Shown: piece by piece, positions 1 through 9,033 of the stretch
How positions within the stretch are numbered: position 1 is the first letter of the stretch
Layout: every line of letters starts with the position of its first letter
NCBI RefSeq assembly: GCF_000714935.1
Contig: NZ_JMIR01000014.1
Coordinates: 1-64,000, forward strand
Length of the DNA stretch: 64,000 bases
Reading direction: 5' to 3'
DNA from: Tumebacillus flagellatus
GTDB lineage: Bacteria; Bacillota; Bacilli; Tumebacillales; Tumebacillaceae
The notes under the pieces: generated by a model
What the model saw: only the letters and a program-made list of their open reading frames with translations
Databases searched by the model: none
What the model was told of the DNA's origin: nothing
Position numbers and translations under genes: made by a program

Positions 1-90
1 CGAAGAGCTTCTGGCTCGAATCGATCTTCATCTATCACTCGTTTAGTTTTCAAGGATCAATCAGTTCACATCGTGCCGCCGAGGCGACAA
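1..90 (-). promoter_or_regulatory. rRNA operon leader with boxA-like antiterminator (operon continues off the left edge)
   Basis: Read on the minus strand, this stretch holds GATCCTTGAAAACTAAACGA (about 39-58), the kind of boxA-like sequence found in Bacillales rRNA leaders and spacers. It lies directly downstream of two rRNA-type promoters that point out of the window. No rRNA gene sequence itself is present, so an rRNA operon to the left is inference, supported by the Bacillus gene order in which lysS is followed by rRNA genes. Confidence 0.6.
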
Positions 91-95
91 GAAGT

Positions 96-124
96 AATCT
101 ATCACATTCAGTCGAAAATGTCAA
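96..124 (-). promoter_or_regulatory. rRNA-type promoter P2
   Basis: On the minus strand: -35 TTGACA (119-124), 17-nt spacer, -10 TAGATT (96-101). The bases after the -10 (CTTCTTGTCGCC) are repeated after the second promoter upstream, which fits tandem promoters of one rRNA operon reading leftwards. Confidence 0.75.
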
Positions 125-166
125 CTCCCTGTTTCCGCCACCGCATCTCTCGCGGCGACAAGAGTT

Positions 167-196
167 ATCTTATCACGCCCTTCCCCCGCACCTCAA
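167..196 (-). promoter_or_regulatory. rRNA-type promoter P1
   Basis: On the minus strand: -35 TTGAGG (191-196), 18-nt spacer, -10 TAAGAT (167-172), followed by CTCTTGTCGCC, nearly the same discriminator as P2. About 70 nt separate the two -10 boxes. Confidence 0.65.
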
Positions 197-288
197 CGCG
201 CATTCTGAAACAAATCCAAGCAATCCACGGCGCCTTTTTGCAAAGGTCGGGTCGCTCTCGATTTCTCGACATCTTTCGTGCTTGTTCT

Positions 289-475
289 TGTGGATAAAAA
301 CTGAGCTATGCCGAAGTTATCCACATTACACACAGGTTTATCCCCAAAATCACCTTCTTTGTCCACATTTCATCCCCGTTTTCCACATAGTTGTACACAT
401 TTGCACGATTTTGTGCCTCCTTATGCAACAAAAAGACCCGGCTCCCTCATCGGGAACCGAGTCTTTTTATCCACA
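289..475. promoter_or_regulatory. Cluster of DnaA boxes
   Basis: Three exact 9-mers of the DnaA consensus TTATCCACA occur at 317-325 (plus), 467-475 (plus) and 289-297 (minus, TGTGGATAA). Three one-mismatch copies lie between them: TTATCCCCA 338-346, TTGTCCACA 359-367 and TTTTCCACA 379-387. All lie between the rRNA promoters and the end of lysS. No dnaA gene is present. The rightmost box overlaps the lysS terminator. It may titrate DnaA or regulate the adjacent rRNA promoters. Confidence 0.65.
430..468 (-). terminator. Rho-independent terminator after lysS
   Basis: An inverted repeat of about 14 bp (AAAGACTCGGTTCCC / GGGAGCCGGGTCTTTT on the minus strand) with a T-run lies 24 nt past the lysS stop codon. 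Confidence 0.8.
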
Positions 476-491
476 TTCACACAAGGAACGC

Positions 492-2012
<1,521 letters not shown>

Positions 2013-2489
2013 CTATTTTTTGATTTCAAGTATTTCGTACTGGATCGCTCCAACTGGTACATTAACTTCAATCTTATCGCCAATCCCCCTGCCAAGTAAA
2101 GCCCGACCGACGGGGGATTCATTCGAAATTTTGTTTTCGACCGGATCTGCTTCCGCCGTCCCGACGATTGTATACTCCATGATGTCGCCAAATTCAAGGT
2201 CTTTGATGATCACAGTCGTGCCGATTCCGATGTTTTCAGTATCGACTTCGTGCGCCGAGATAATCCGAGCGTTGCGGAGCATTTTTTCCAACGTGATGAT
2301 GCGGCCTTCGATGAAAGCCTGTTCGTTCTTGGCATCGTCATACTCGGAGTTCTCCGAGATATCTCCGTACGAGATGGCAATCTTGATTCTCTCCGCCACT
2401 TCGCGGCGTTTCACCGATTTCAGGTGATCGAGTTCGTCTTCGAGTTTTTTCAAACCGTTATGGGTAAGGAGCACTTCTTTTTCCGCCAT
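2013..2489 (-). CDS. greA: Transcription elongation factor GreA
   Basis: GreA rescues backtracked RNA polymerase by stimulating transcript cleavage through the secondary channel. The 158-residue product has the usual N-terminal coiled coil (including the acidic tip [15 protein letters not shown]-type sequence near residues 38-52) and a C-terminal FKBP-like domain with [10 protein letters not shown]. Length is canonical. The ATG at 2489 has AGAGGG nine nt upstream; an ATG six nt earlier has only two nt spacing. It is the first gene of a greA-lysS unit with its own sigma-A promoter. Confidence 0.96.
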   Translation of the reverse strand: MAEKEVLLTHNGLKKLEDELDHLKSVKRREVAERIKIAISYGDISENSEYDDAKNEQAFIEGRIITLEKMLRNARIISAHEVDTENIGIGTTVIIKDLEFGDIMEYTIVGTAEADPVENKISNESPVGRALLGRGIGDKIEVNVPVGAIQYEILEIKK

Positions 2490-2531
2490 GGTCATCGTCC
2501 CTCTTTCTCGGTAAACATCTAATTGTCAGAA

Positions 2532-2561
2532 ATTATAGATTCCTCCTCACTTACTTGTCAA
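2532..2561 (-). promoter_or_regulatory. Sigma-A promoter of greA-lysS
   Basis: Minus strand TTGACA (2556-2561), 18-nt spacer, TATAAT (2532-2537), about 40 nt before the greA start. Confidence 0.8.
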
Positions 2562-2633
2562 GATATTTCCAATAAATAATGGCAACACTTACATTTGTAT
2601 CACTGAATTCCAGCAACAAAAACTTTTATATAC

Positions 2634-2676
2634 ACAAAAAAAGCCGATGTGCTCCTCCACGGGAGTTCATCGGCTT
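2634..2676 (-). terminator. Terminator after dusB
   Basis: Stem AAGCCGATG...CATCGGCTT (2641-2676) with a T-run on the minus strand (2634-2640), 25 nt after the dusB stop. Confidence 0.85.
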
Positions 2677-2700
2677 TGATTTCTATTTGCACAAAAATGC

Positions 2701-3699
2701 TTATACGGTCACTTCTGCCGCAGCGCGTGCGAGCAACGTTTCCAGATAGCGGTGCAGCGCGTCTTTGAGACCTTGGGACGACTCGATCAAGTTGATCTCA
2801 TCGCGGAATCGGTTCGATTCAAAAAGACCCTTGGTGTACCACGCGATGTGTTTGCGCATCTCGCGGGTGCCGACGTACTCGCCTTTTTCCTCGACGAGGA
2901 GGTCGGTGTGGCGAAGTGCCACGGCGACGCGCTCTTCCGCCGTCGGAGCCGGAAGTTCGATGCCCGTCGCGATGTAGTGCGCGACTTGTTTGAAAATCCA
3001 CGGGTTGCCAAGCGCCCCGCGTCCGATCATCACGCCGTCCGCGCCGGTTTCCTTGAGCATCTGAACGGCCTTCTGCGGCGACGTGATGTCGCCGTTGCCG
3101 ACGACGTTGATGTTGACCGCTTCCTTGACCGCTTTGATGATCGACCAGTCGGCGTGACCGGTGTACATCTGCTTCGCGGTGCGTCCGTGTACAGCGACCG
3201 ACTTCGCGCCCGCTTGCTCGGCGATCTTGGCGATCTCCACCGCGTTGATGTTCTCATCGTCCCAGCCCTTCCGGAACTTGACGGTGACCGGCTTGCTGCC
3301 CGCCGCTTTCACGACCGCTTCGATGATGCGTCCGGCGTTCTCCGGGTCGCGGGCGAGCGCCGCGCCGGAACCGGCTTTGTGGACTTTGTTCGCCGGGCAG
3401 CCCATGTTGATGTCGATGATCTGCGCGTCCGTCTCTGCGATCAATTCCGCCGCCAATTGCATCGACTCCACGTCGCAGCCGAGAATCTGCATCGAGACCG
3501 GTTGCTCGTCCGGCAGAATCTTGAGCATCGAGCGGGTCTTCGCGTTGCCGTGCTGGAGCGCGCGGGTCGCGACCATCTCCGCCGTGACCAAGCCTGCGCC
3601 CATCTCCTTGCACAAGATTCGGAACGACGGGTTGCAGACGCCGGCCATCGGGGCGAGAACGACGTTGTTCTCCAGTTCGACGTTGCCGATTTTCATCAT
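2701..3699 (-). CDS. dusB: tRNA dihydrouridine synthase DusB
   Basis: An FMN-dependent enzyme that reduces uridine to dihydrouridine in tRNA. The TIM-barrel start VVLAPMAGV and the family signature DINMGCPANK, with the catalytic cysteine, are present; GNGDI and GVMIGRGALGNPW follow as the flavin phosphate-binding part. The start at 3699 has GGAGGTG nine nt upstream and gives 332 residues; upstream in-frame codons lack a ribosome site. It lies after the folate operon and HTH gene, as in Bacillus. A terminator-like hairpin lies between its promoter and its start (see separate entries). Confidence 0.93.
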   Translation of the reverse strand: MMKIGNVELENNVVLAPMAGVCNPSFRILCKEMGAGLVTAEMVATRALQHGNAKTRSMLKILPDEQPVSMQILGCDVESMQLAAELIAETDAQIIDINMGCPANKVHKAGSGAALARDPENAGRIIEAVVKAAGSKPVTVKFRKGWDDENINAVEIAKIAEQAGAKSVAVHGRTAKQMYTGHADWSIIKAVKEAVNINVVGNGDITSPQKAVQMLKETGADGVMIGRGALGNPWIFKQVAHYIATGIELPAPTAEERVAVALRHTDLLVEEKGEYVGTREMRKHIAWYTKGLFESNRFRDEINLIESSQGLKDALHRYLETLLARAAAEVTV

Positions 3700-3726
3700 T
3701 CCAATTGCACCTCCGTATATGCGAAA

Positions 3727-3747
3727 AACACAGGCATTCACCTGTGT
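3727..3747 (-). terminator. Hairpin terminator or attenuator upstream of dusB
   Basis: Minus strand AAACACAGG-TGAATG-CCTGTGTTTTT makes a 9-bp stem ending in a T-run. It lies after the yazB stop (3799) but also downstream of a sigma-A-like promoter, so it could end the folate operon, attenuate dusB, or both. Confidence 0.6.
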
Positions 3748-3773
3748 TTCGCTCCTGAATTCGTATGCTACTT

Positions 3774-3802
3774 ATCATACACATCTTGACGCGATTTCTC
3801 AA
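3774..3802 (-). promoter_or_regulatory. Sigma-A-like promoter upstream of dusB
   Basis: Minus strand TTGAGA (3797-3802), 17-nt spacer, TATGAT (3774-3779). The -35 overlaps the last codons of the HTH gene. Confidence 0.55.
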
Positions 3803-4017
3803 CCGCCAAAAGTTACACTCTCGCCCCGCAGTTCCTGTTCGGTCACGCCGAGGACGTCGTGAATTTGGCGCAGGAGATCCGGCGTCGGCACCCGCGTGCC
3901 GCGTTCGATCGCCCCGACGATGGCGATGGAGACGTGCAGACGGTCTGCCAGTTCTTGCTGCGTTAAGTTCTTCAGCTTTCGGTAGGCTCTAAGCCGCTTG
4001 CCAATGGTATCTTGCAT
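3799..4017 (-). CDS. yazB: Small XRE-family HTH regulator (YazB-like)
   Basis: A 72-residue protein that is essentially one lambda-repressor-type helix-turn-helix: LTQQELADRLHVSIAIVGAIERG spans the two helices and the recognition helix. It has no effector domain, so it is likely a small DNA-binding protein, but its target is unknown. Its start lies 46 nt inside folK, indicating translational coupling. Bacillus subtilis has the same gene (yazB) after folK. No ligand can be inferred. Confidence 0.85.
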   Translation of the reverse strand: MQDTIGKRLRAYRKLKNLTQQELADRLHVSIAIVGAIERGTRVPTPDLLRQIHDVLGVTEQELRGESVTFGG

Positions 4018-4511
4018 AGAAAGACCCCGTCCTTTCCTTCTACTCGATTGGCCATGTCAGACACGGTCTGGCGAGTCACCGGGTGGAGCAGCTCGCCAGC
4101 CAAGTCGGCAAGCGGAAGCAATACGAAGGCCCGTTCCGCCATCCGGGGATGCGGTACAATGAGGTCGTCCGTGTCCATGACCTGTTGATCCACCAGCAGG
4201 ATGTCTATATCTATAGTACGGGGTCCCCACTTGATATCCCTTTGTCGTCCCAGCTCGATTTCTGTAGAACTGGTGATTTTCCACAATTTTTTTGCATCCA
4301 GCGAGGTGCAAAGTTCGATCACGAGGTTCAAAAAATCCGGCTGGTCGAGGTAGCCCACCGGTTCCGTTTCGTAAACGGGCGAAATCCGGGTCACTTGAAT
4401 CTCCGGATGCGAATCAAGCATTTCAATCGCACTCTGCAAGTTCAAATGACGATCTCCTACATTGGAGCCCAGCGAGAGGTAGACGGTGTGCGGGAAGGGA
4501 TTCATCGGCAC
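3972..4511 (-). CDS. folK: 2-amino-4-hydroxy-6-hydroxymethyldihydropteridine pyrophosphokinase
   Basis: HPPK transfers pyrophosphate from ATP to hydroxymethyl-dihydropterin, the step before FolP. It has the family features YLSLGSNVGDR at the start, SPVYETEPVG, and WGPRTIDIDILL with the metal-binding aspartates. The start is GTG at 4511, eight nt after GGAG; the ATG at 4505 would be 14 nt away. It overlaps folB by 10 nt and yazB by 46 nt, so the block folP-folB-folK-yazB is tightly coupled. At 179 residues it is slightly longer than the E. coli enzyme because of a C-terminal extension. Confidence 0.95.
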   Translation of the reverse strand: MPMNPFPHTVYLSLGSNVGDRHLNLQSAIEMLDSHPEIQVTRISPVYETEPVGYLDQPDFLNLVIELCTSLDAKKLWKITSSTEIELGRQRDIKWGPRTIDIDILLVDQQVMDTDDLIVPHPRMAERAFVLLPLADLAGELLHPVTRQTVSDMANRVEGKDGVFLCKIPLASGLEPTES

Positions 4512-4861
4512 CGCACGATCTCCACGGCGACGCCGTTCATCGGACCCTTGATCGGCGGATTCGGCTTGGTGACTTTGACTTGCACTTCCCGCACCGCCGG
4601 GTAGTTGTCCAAAAGCGCCTTGGCGATGCGCTCCGCCAGCGTTTCGAGCAGTTGCACCGGCTCACCGTCCATGATCTCGCGGATGCGGTCATACGCCTCT
4701 CCGTAATTCACCGTCGCGCGCAGGTCGTCGTCCTCGCCCGCCTTCTGCAGCGGCAAACTCATCACCACATCGGTATAAAAACGCTGCCCCAAACGGTTTT
4801 CCTCTTCAAACACGCCGTGGAAGCCGTAGAATTCCAGCCCGTTCATGTAGATTTTGTCCAT
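4502..4861 (-). CDS. folB: Dihydroneopterin aldolase
   Basis: It converts dihydroneopterin to hydroxymethyl-dihydropterin and glycolaldehyde in folate synthesis. The 119-residue product shows the tunnel-fold family pattern FYGFHGVFEEENRLGQRF (active-site glutamate), TVNYGEAYD and VTKPNPPIKGPM. The ATG at 4861 has GGAAGG eight nt upstream; the longer open frame upstream has no ribosome site. It sits 40 nt after folP. Confidence 0.95.
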   Translation of the reverse strand: MDKIYMNGLEFYGFHGVFEEENRLGQRFYTDVVMSLPLQKAGEDDDLRATVNYGEAYDRIREIMDGEPVQLLETLAERIAKALLDNYPAVREVQVKVTKPNPPIKGPMNGVAVEIVRCR

Positions 4862-4901
4862 GCAACAAACCTTCCTCTCTAAAAAACAATCTGTCACGCG
4901 C

Positions 4902-5759
4902 CTATTGAAACGAAAACGTACTCCGCACCATCGCATCGGTCATCCGCGCCACGCGGGTCATCTCTTGAATGTCATGCACGCGCACCATCTCCACGCCCTT
5001 GACAATCCCCAGCGCCACCGTCGCCGCCGTGCCTTCCACGCGCTGGTCGACCGGAAGATCCAGCGCATGCCCGATCATCGACTTGCGCGACGTGCCGAGC
5101 AGAACCGGATAGCCGAGCGCGCAGACCTTCTCCAGATGTTGCATGACGTAGAGGTTGTGTTCGTACGTCTTGCCAAATCCGATGCCGGGATCGAGCCAAA
5201 TCTGTTCGTCCGGAATGCCGACCGCATGCGCACGCGCCACGCAGTCGCGCAGTTCTTGCAGAGTGTTCTCCAGCACGCGGCTCTCATGCGGCACGTCGCG
5301 GTTGTGCATCAAGATCACCGGAACCCCCAGGTCGGCGCAGGTCTGCGCCATCTCCGAGTCGCCGAGGAAGCCCCAGATGTCGTTGACGATGTGCGCCCCC
5401 GCTTCCACGGCGGCGCGCGCCACAGACGCTTTGAACGTATCGATGGAAAGCGGAACGTGCGGCAGTTCTTGGGCGAGACGCCGGATCACCGGAACGACGC
5501 GGGCGATCTCTTCCTCCGCCGAGACAGGAGCATGTCCGGGGCGGGTCGATTCGCCGCCGATGTCGAGGATGTCCGCGCCCAGTGCGACCATCTCGCGGGC
5601 ATGCGCCAACGCGGCCTCCACGGAATCGAAGCGTCCTCCGTCGGAAAATGAATCCGGAGTCACGTTCAAAATCCCCATGATCAACGTGCGGTTGCCGATT
5701 TCTAAAGTTGAAGCGCCGGTTTTGAGCAGGCGCTTTGGTTGTTGTGCAGGTTGTGTCAC
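4902..5759 (-). CDS. folP: Dihydropteroate synthase
   Basis: It condenses p-aminobenzoate with the pterin pyrophosphate, the target of sulfonamides. The TIM-barrel signatures are clear: IMGILNVTPDSFSDGG, LDIGGESTRPG and LGTSRKSMIG. The GTG start at 5759 has AAGGAGG eight nt upstream, giving 285 residues; an ATG 16 codons earlier has no ribosome site. It is the first gene of the fol operon. The pabB/pabA/pabC genes that precede it in Bacillus subtilis are absent here, so the PABA genes must lie elsewhere. Confidence 0.95.
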   Translation of the reverse strand: MTQPAQQPKRLLKTGASTLEIGNRTLIMGILNVTPDSFSDGGRFDSVEAALAHAREMVALGADILDIGGESTRPGHAPVSAEEEIARVVPVIRRLAQELPHVPLSIDTFKASVARAAVEAGAHIVNDIWGFLGDSEMAQTCADLGVPVILMHNRDVPHESRVLENTLQELRDCVARAHAVGIPDEQIWLDPGIGFGKTYEHNLYVMQHLEKVCALGYPVLLGTSRKSMIGHALDLPVDQRVEGTAATVALGIVKGVEMVRVHDIQEMTRVARMTDAMVRSTFSFQ

Positions 5760-5786
5760 GAAGTTCTCCTCCTTGCAATCGTCTCT

Positions 5787-5792
5787 ATTATA
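5787..5792 (-). promoter_or_regulatory. Probable -10 box of the folate operon
   Basis: Minus strand TATAAT lies 28 nt before the folP start and directly after the cysK terminator; the region around -35 is T-rich and does not match well. Confidence 0.4.
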
Positions 5793-5804
5793 CAAAAAAT
5801 AAGA

Positions 5805-5842
5805 CACAAAAAAAGCACGAGACCCGCATAGGGACTCGTGCT
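5805..5842 (-). terminator. Terminator after cysK
   Basis: Stem AGCACGAGTCCC / GGGTCTCGTGCT with a T-run on the minus strand, just past the cysK stop. It separates cysK from the folate operon. Confidence 0.85.
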
Positions 5843-5854
5843 CTCGGAAAGCTC

Positions 5855-6781
5855 TTATTCGAATTGGAACAGCGGGGTCGACAGGTAGCGCTCGCCGGTG
5901 GACGGAGCCACGGTGAGGATCTTCTTGCCGGCGCCGAGTTTCTTCGCCAGTTGGTGTGCCGCGTAGACGTTGCCGCCGGAGGAGATCCCGACGAGGATGC
6001 CTTCGTTCTTCGCGAGACGACGCGCATATTCGAACGCTTGGTCGTTCTCCACGTGGATGATCTCGTCAAACAGTTCGGTGTTGGCGACAGACGGAACGAA
6101 GCCTGCGCCGATACCTTGGATCTTGTGCGGGCCCGGTTGGCCGCCTGCAAGAACCGGAGAGTCCTTCGGTTCAACGGCGACCACTTTGATGTTCGCGTCG
6201 GTTTCCTTCAGGATTTCGCCTACGCCGGTGATGGTGCCGCCGGTGCCGACGCCTGCGACAAACGCATCGAGGCCGCCCATCGCGTCACGCGCTGCCAGAA
6301 TTTCTTGCGCGGTGGTTTCGCGGTGGATCTTCGGGTTTGCCGGGTTGTCGAATTGCTGCGGGATGAACCAGCCGTTTTGCTCGCTCAGTTCTTTCGCTTT
6401 GGCGATCGCGCCCTTCATGCCTTCCGCGCCCGGGGTGAGCACGAGCTCTGCGCCGTACGCTTTGAGCAGGTTGCGGCGTTCAACCGACATGGTTTCCGGC
6501 ATGACGATGACCGCACGGTAGCCCTTCGCAGCCGCGACCATCGCGAGGCCGATGCCGGTGTTGCCGGAAGTCGGCTCGACAAACGTGTCGCCCGGCTTCA
6601 AGATGCCGTCCTTCTCCGCTTGCGCGATCATCGCGTATCCGATGCGGTCCTTGACGGAGCCGCCCGGGTTGAACGATTCCAGCTTGATGTAGATTTCCGC
6701 TTCGTCCGGACCGGTGATCGTGTTCAACTTGATGATCGGAGTTTGGCCGATCAGTTCTGCTATGTTGTTCGCAACGCGCAT
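5855..6781 (-). CDS. cysK: Cysteine synthase A (O-acetylserine sulfhydrylase)
   Basis: A PLP enzyme that makes cysteine from O-acetylserine and sulfide. The PLP lysine is in [13 protein letters not shown] (about residue 44), the phosphate/substrate loop is [12 protein letters not shown], and [10 protein letters not shown] binds the PLP phosphate. It is 308 residues, full length. Start ATG is preceded by GAGGAGG. It has its own promoter and terminator, so it is a single-gene unit between hslO and the folate operon. Confidence 0.95.
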   Translation of the reverse strand: MRVANNIAELIGQTPIIKLNTITGPDEAEIYIKLESFNPGGSVKDRIGYAMIAQAEKDGILKPGDTFVEPTSGNTGIGLAMVAAAKGYRAVIVMPETMSVERRNLLKAYGAELVLTPGAEGMKGAIAKAKELSEQNGWFIPQQFDNPANPKIHRETTAQEILAARDAMGGLDAFVAGVGTGGTITGVGEILKETDANIKVVAVEPKDSPVLAGGQPGPHKIQGIGAGFVPSVANTELFDEIIHVENDQAFEYARRLAKNEGILVGISSGGNVYAAHQLAKKLGAGKKILTVAPSTGERYLSTPLFQFE

Positions 6782-6841
6782 TTCTGTTGCCTCCTCATCT
6801 ATAAAAACCGACTAAGAACATTGGTTTTACTGTCTATCTAA

Positions 6842-6870
6842 AGTGTACGACTGCGCCGTTTTTCTGTCAA
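6842..6870 (-). promoter_or_regulatory. Sigma-A promoter of cysK
   Basis: Minus strand TTGACA (6865-6870), 17-nt spacer, TACACT (6842-6847), about 60 nt before the start codon. No T-box or S-box leader is present. Confidence 0.75.
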
Positions 6871-6880
6871 TCCCTGACTT

Positions 6881-7777
6881 TTAGCGGTTTTCCGCCATGC
6901 GCAGCAGTTCTTCAAGTTCCGCTTCACCGAAGTTGTACTTCTCGTTGCAGAAATGACAGACGAGTTCGGCCCCTTTGTCTTCTTCGAGGATCGAGCGGAT
7001 CTCCGCCGCCCCGAGCGAGAGCAAGCCGCGGGCGAAGCGGTCGCGGGTGCAGTCGCAGGTAAACGTCACCGGATACGTCTCCAAGAAGTTGATCTCGCCC
7101 GGAAGCAAGCGCTTCAAGATGTCTTCCGGCGTCGTGCCTTGAACGAGCAGAGACGTGATGTGCGGGAAGCTGCTCAGCTGCTGTTCCAAATAGTCGATGT
7201 CTTCGTCCGACACGCCCGGCAGGAGCTGGATCAAGAAGCCGCCCGCCGCTTTGACGGTTTGGTCCTTGTCGACGAGCACGCCGAGCGACAGCGCGGACGG
7301 GGTTTGCTCCGATTGCGCGAAGTAGTACACGAAGTCTTCGGCGATTTCCCCGTTGTGCAGCGGAACGGAGCCGGTATACGGTTCCTTCATCCCGAGGTCT
7401 TTGATCACGAACAGGTAGCCGTCGCCCACGCCTGCGCCGACGTCGAGCTTTTCCACATCTGCATAAGCACCGCCTTCTTTGGGCGGCAGTTCGACCAGCG
7501 GGTTCTCAATGTAGCCGCGCACTTTCGCGTCGGCGTCGGCGGTGACGATGATCTTGCCGAGCGGCCCGTCGCCGCGCACTTGGAGCGTGACGGTCTCATT
7601 GCCTTTCAACATGACGCCCATCATCGCGCCCATCGTCGCCGTGCGGCCGAGCGCAGCGCTTGCGAGCGCCAAGCAGCCGTGTCGGTTCGACAACTCTCTC
7701 ACCAATTCTGTGGTTATACAAGCAAACGCACGCAACTTCCCGTCGAGGGCCGTTGCCCGTACGATGTAATCGCTCAT
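6881..7777 (-). CDS. hslO: Redox-regulated chaperone Hsp33
   Basis: A holdase chaperone switched on by oxidation of a zinc-bound cysteine cluster. The N-terminal domain begins DYIVRATALDGKLRAFA, as in the family, and the C-terminal switch has both cysteine pairs, CDC (about residues 241-243) and CHFC (about 272-275). Length 298 is typical. The start has GGAGGAGG upstream. In Bacillus it is also next to cysK; here the two genes are about 100 nt apart with a cysK promoter between them. Confidence 0.95.
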   Translation of the reverse strand: MSDYIVRATALDGKLRAFACITTELVRELSNRHGCLALASAALGRTATMGAMMGVMLKGNETVTLQVRGDGPLGKIIVTADADAKVRGYIENPLVELPPKEGGAYADVEKLDVGAGVGDGYLFVIKDLGMKEPYTGSVPLHNGEIAEDFVYYFAQSEQTPSALSLGVLVDKDQTVKAAGGFLIQLLPGVSDEDIDYLEQQLSSFPHITSLLVQGTTPEDILKRLLPGEINFLETYPVTFTCDCTRDRFARGLLSLGAAEIRSILEEDKGAELVCHFCNEKYNFGEAELEELLRMAENR

Positions 7778-7923
7778 TTCTGCGGTTCCTCCTCCAGAGT
7801 CATTCTTATGTAATGCAAATCAAAAAAAATCTATGTCTTCCCTATGTTAGCATGTTCCACCACCTGTTGCATGTATTCGGGGTTTCACATACATATAGAA
7901 AGAAAAAAACGGAGGTGTCTCGC

Positions 7924-8979
7924 GTGACATTGCCCCCAACCGTCGGCCTGATCACGACCGAAAATCCGATTGGAAATCCCCATTCCCAATGGCAACTGCT
8001 GGCCGAAGCGGGCGTTGCGGCGGGCGTGGATGTTGTTTTTTTTCACCCGGATCAACTGGATGCACGCAGGCGGCGGGTGCGCGGGCATCGATACCGCACC
8101 GAACGCGGCTGGCAAACCGGTACGACGGCGCTGCCCCGCGTGCTGATCGACAGCGTGTACGTTTCCTACGCGCGCGCTTCCCGCCGCTTCTCCGAGCAAA
8201 AAAAAACCCTGCGCCGCGCCGGGTACCACATCCTCAACCCGCGCTTTCCGGACAAATGGGGCGTCTGGGAATCGCTGATCTCCACCTCGGACTTAGCGCC
8301 GCATCTCCCGCAGACGTCGTTGTGGCGGGCGGTGTCGGATGTGGAGGTGTGGTTGCGGAGGCATTCGTCCGTTTTTTTGAAGCCGGCGCGCGGATCGGGG
8401 GGTTTCGGCGTGCTGGAAGTGCGCCCCGAGCACAATCTTACCTACCGCCTCACCACCGCTCGCGAATCGCGGGTGTTGGCGGCGGAGGAGATGCGGGCTT
8501 TCTTGCACGAGCAATTCGGGCAGGGGAAGTTTTTGATCCAAGGCGGGATTGCGCTCTTGGAAGTGGAGGGTCGCAAGTGCGATTTGCGGATCTACTTGCA
8601 GCGCGACGGTGACGGAAGGTGGCAGGCGGTAACCACGGTGGCACGGCTCGCCGCTCCCGAGCAAGTGGTGACGAATCTCGCGCAGGGAGGTGTTGTGAGA
8701 TCGTTCGATTGGTTGGTGCAAGCCGCGCGCGAGCATCTGTTTCGCGTGCCGCCGCGCGCGGAAGTTGAAGCGGTGGCGATTCGCGCGGCGGACGTTCTGA
8801 CGGAGAAGCGAAATACGCTTGCATTTTTAGGAATCGACATCGCGCTCGACCGCGAGGGGCGGGCGTTTTTGCTGGACGTCAACCCGCGCCCCGGCCGCAA
8901 GTCGCTCTCCGTGGAAGAGAAAAAAACGGCTTTCTCCCTCCTGCTCGCCTATGCCGTGCGTCTGTTGGGCTGCTCTTAG
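7924..8979 (+). CDS. YheC/YheD-family ATP-grasp protein (spore-coat associated family)
   Basis: The product is about 351 residues from a GTG at 7924 that follows CGGAGGTG at good spacing. The C-terminal two thirds look like an ATP-grasp fold: KPARGSGGFGV glycine-rich loop, CDLRIYLQRD, and FLGIDIALDREGRAFLLDVNPRPGR with metal-binding D and N. In Bacillus subtilis, YheC and YheD associate with the spore coat; the substrate is unknown. It lies divergent from hslO. A CATACATA hexamer-like -10 about 30 nt before the start resembles a mother-cell promoter, but the -35 is poor. Confidence 0.85.
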   Translation: MTLPPTVGLITTENPIGNPHSQWQLLAEAGVAAGVDVVFFHPDQLDARRRRVRGHRYRTERGWQTGTTALPRVLIDSVYVSYARASRRFSEQKKTLRRAGYHILNPRFPDKWGVWESLISTSDLAPHLPQTSLWRAVSDVEVWLRRHSSVFLKPARGSGGFGVLEVRPEHNLTYRLTTARESRVLAAEEMRAFLHEQFGQGKFLIQGGIALLEVEGRKCDLRIYLQRDGDGRWQAVTTVARLAAPEQVVTNLAQGGVVRSFDWLVQAAREHLFRVPPRAEVEAVAIRAADVLTEKRNTLAFLGIDIALDREGRAFLLDVNPRPGRKSLSVEEKKTAFSLLLAYAVRLLGCS

Positions 8980-9033
8980 GTTTTGTGGTATGACAAGGGA
9001 AACAGACGTTCGGAAAAAGGGGGCGCAGCGTCC

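Noticed and set aside
7778-7923. Sigma-E promoter for the YheC/D-like gene
   Set aside because: CATACATA resembles the -10 but no acceptable -35 lies at the right distance.
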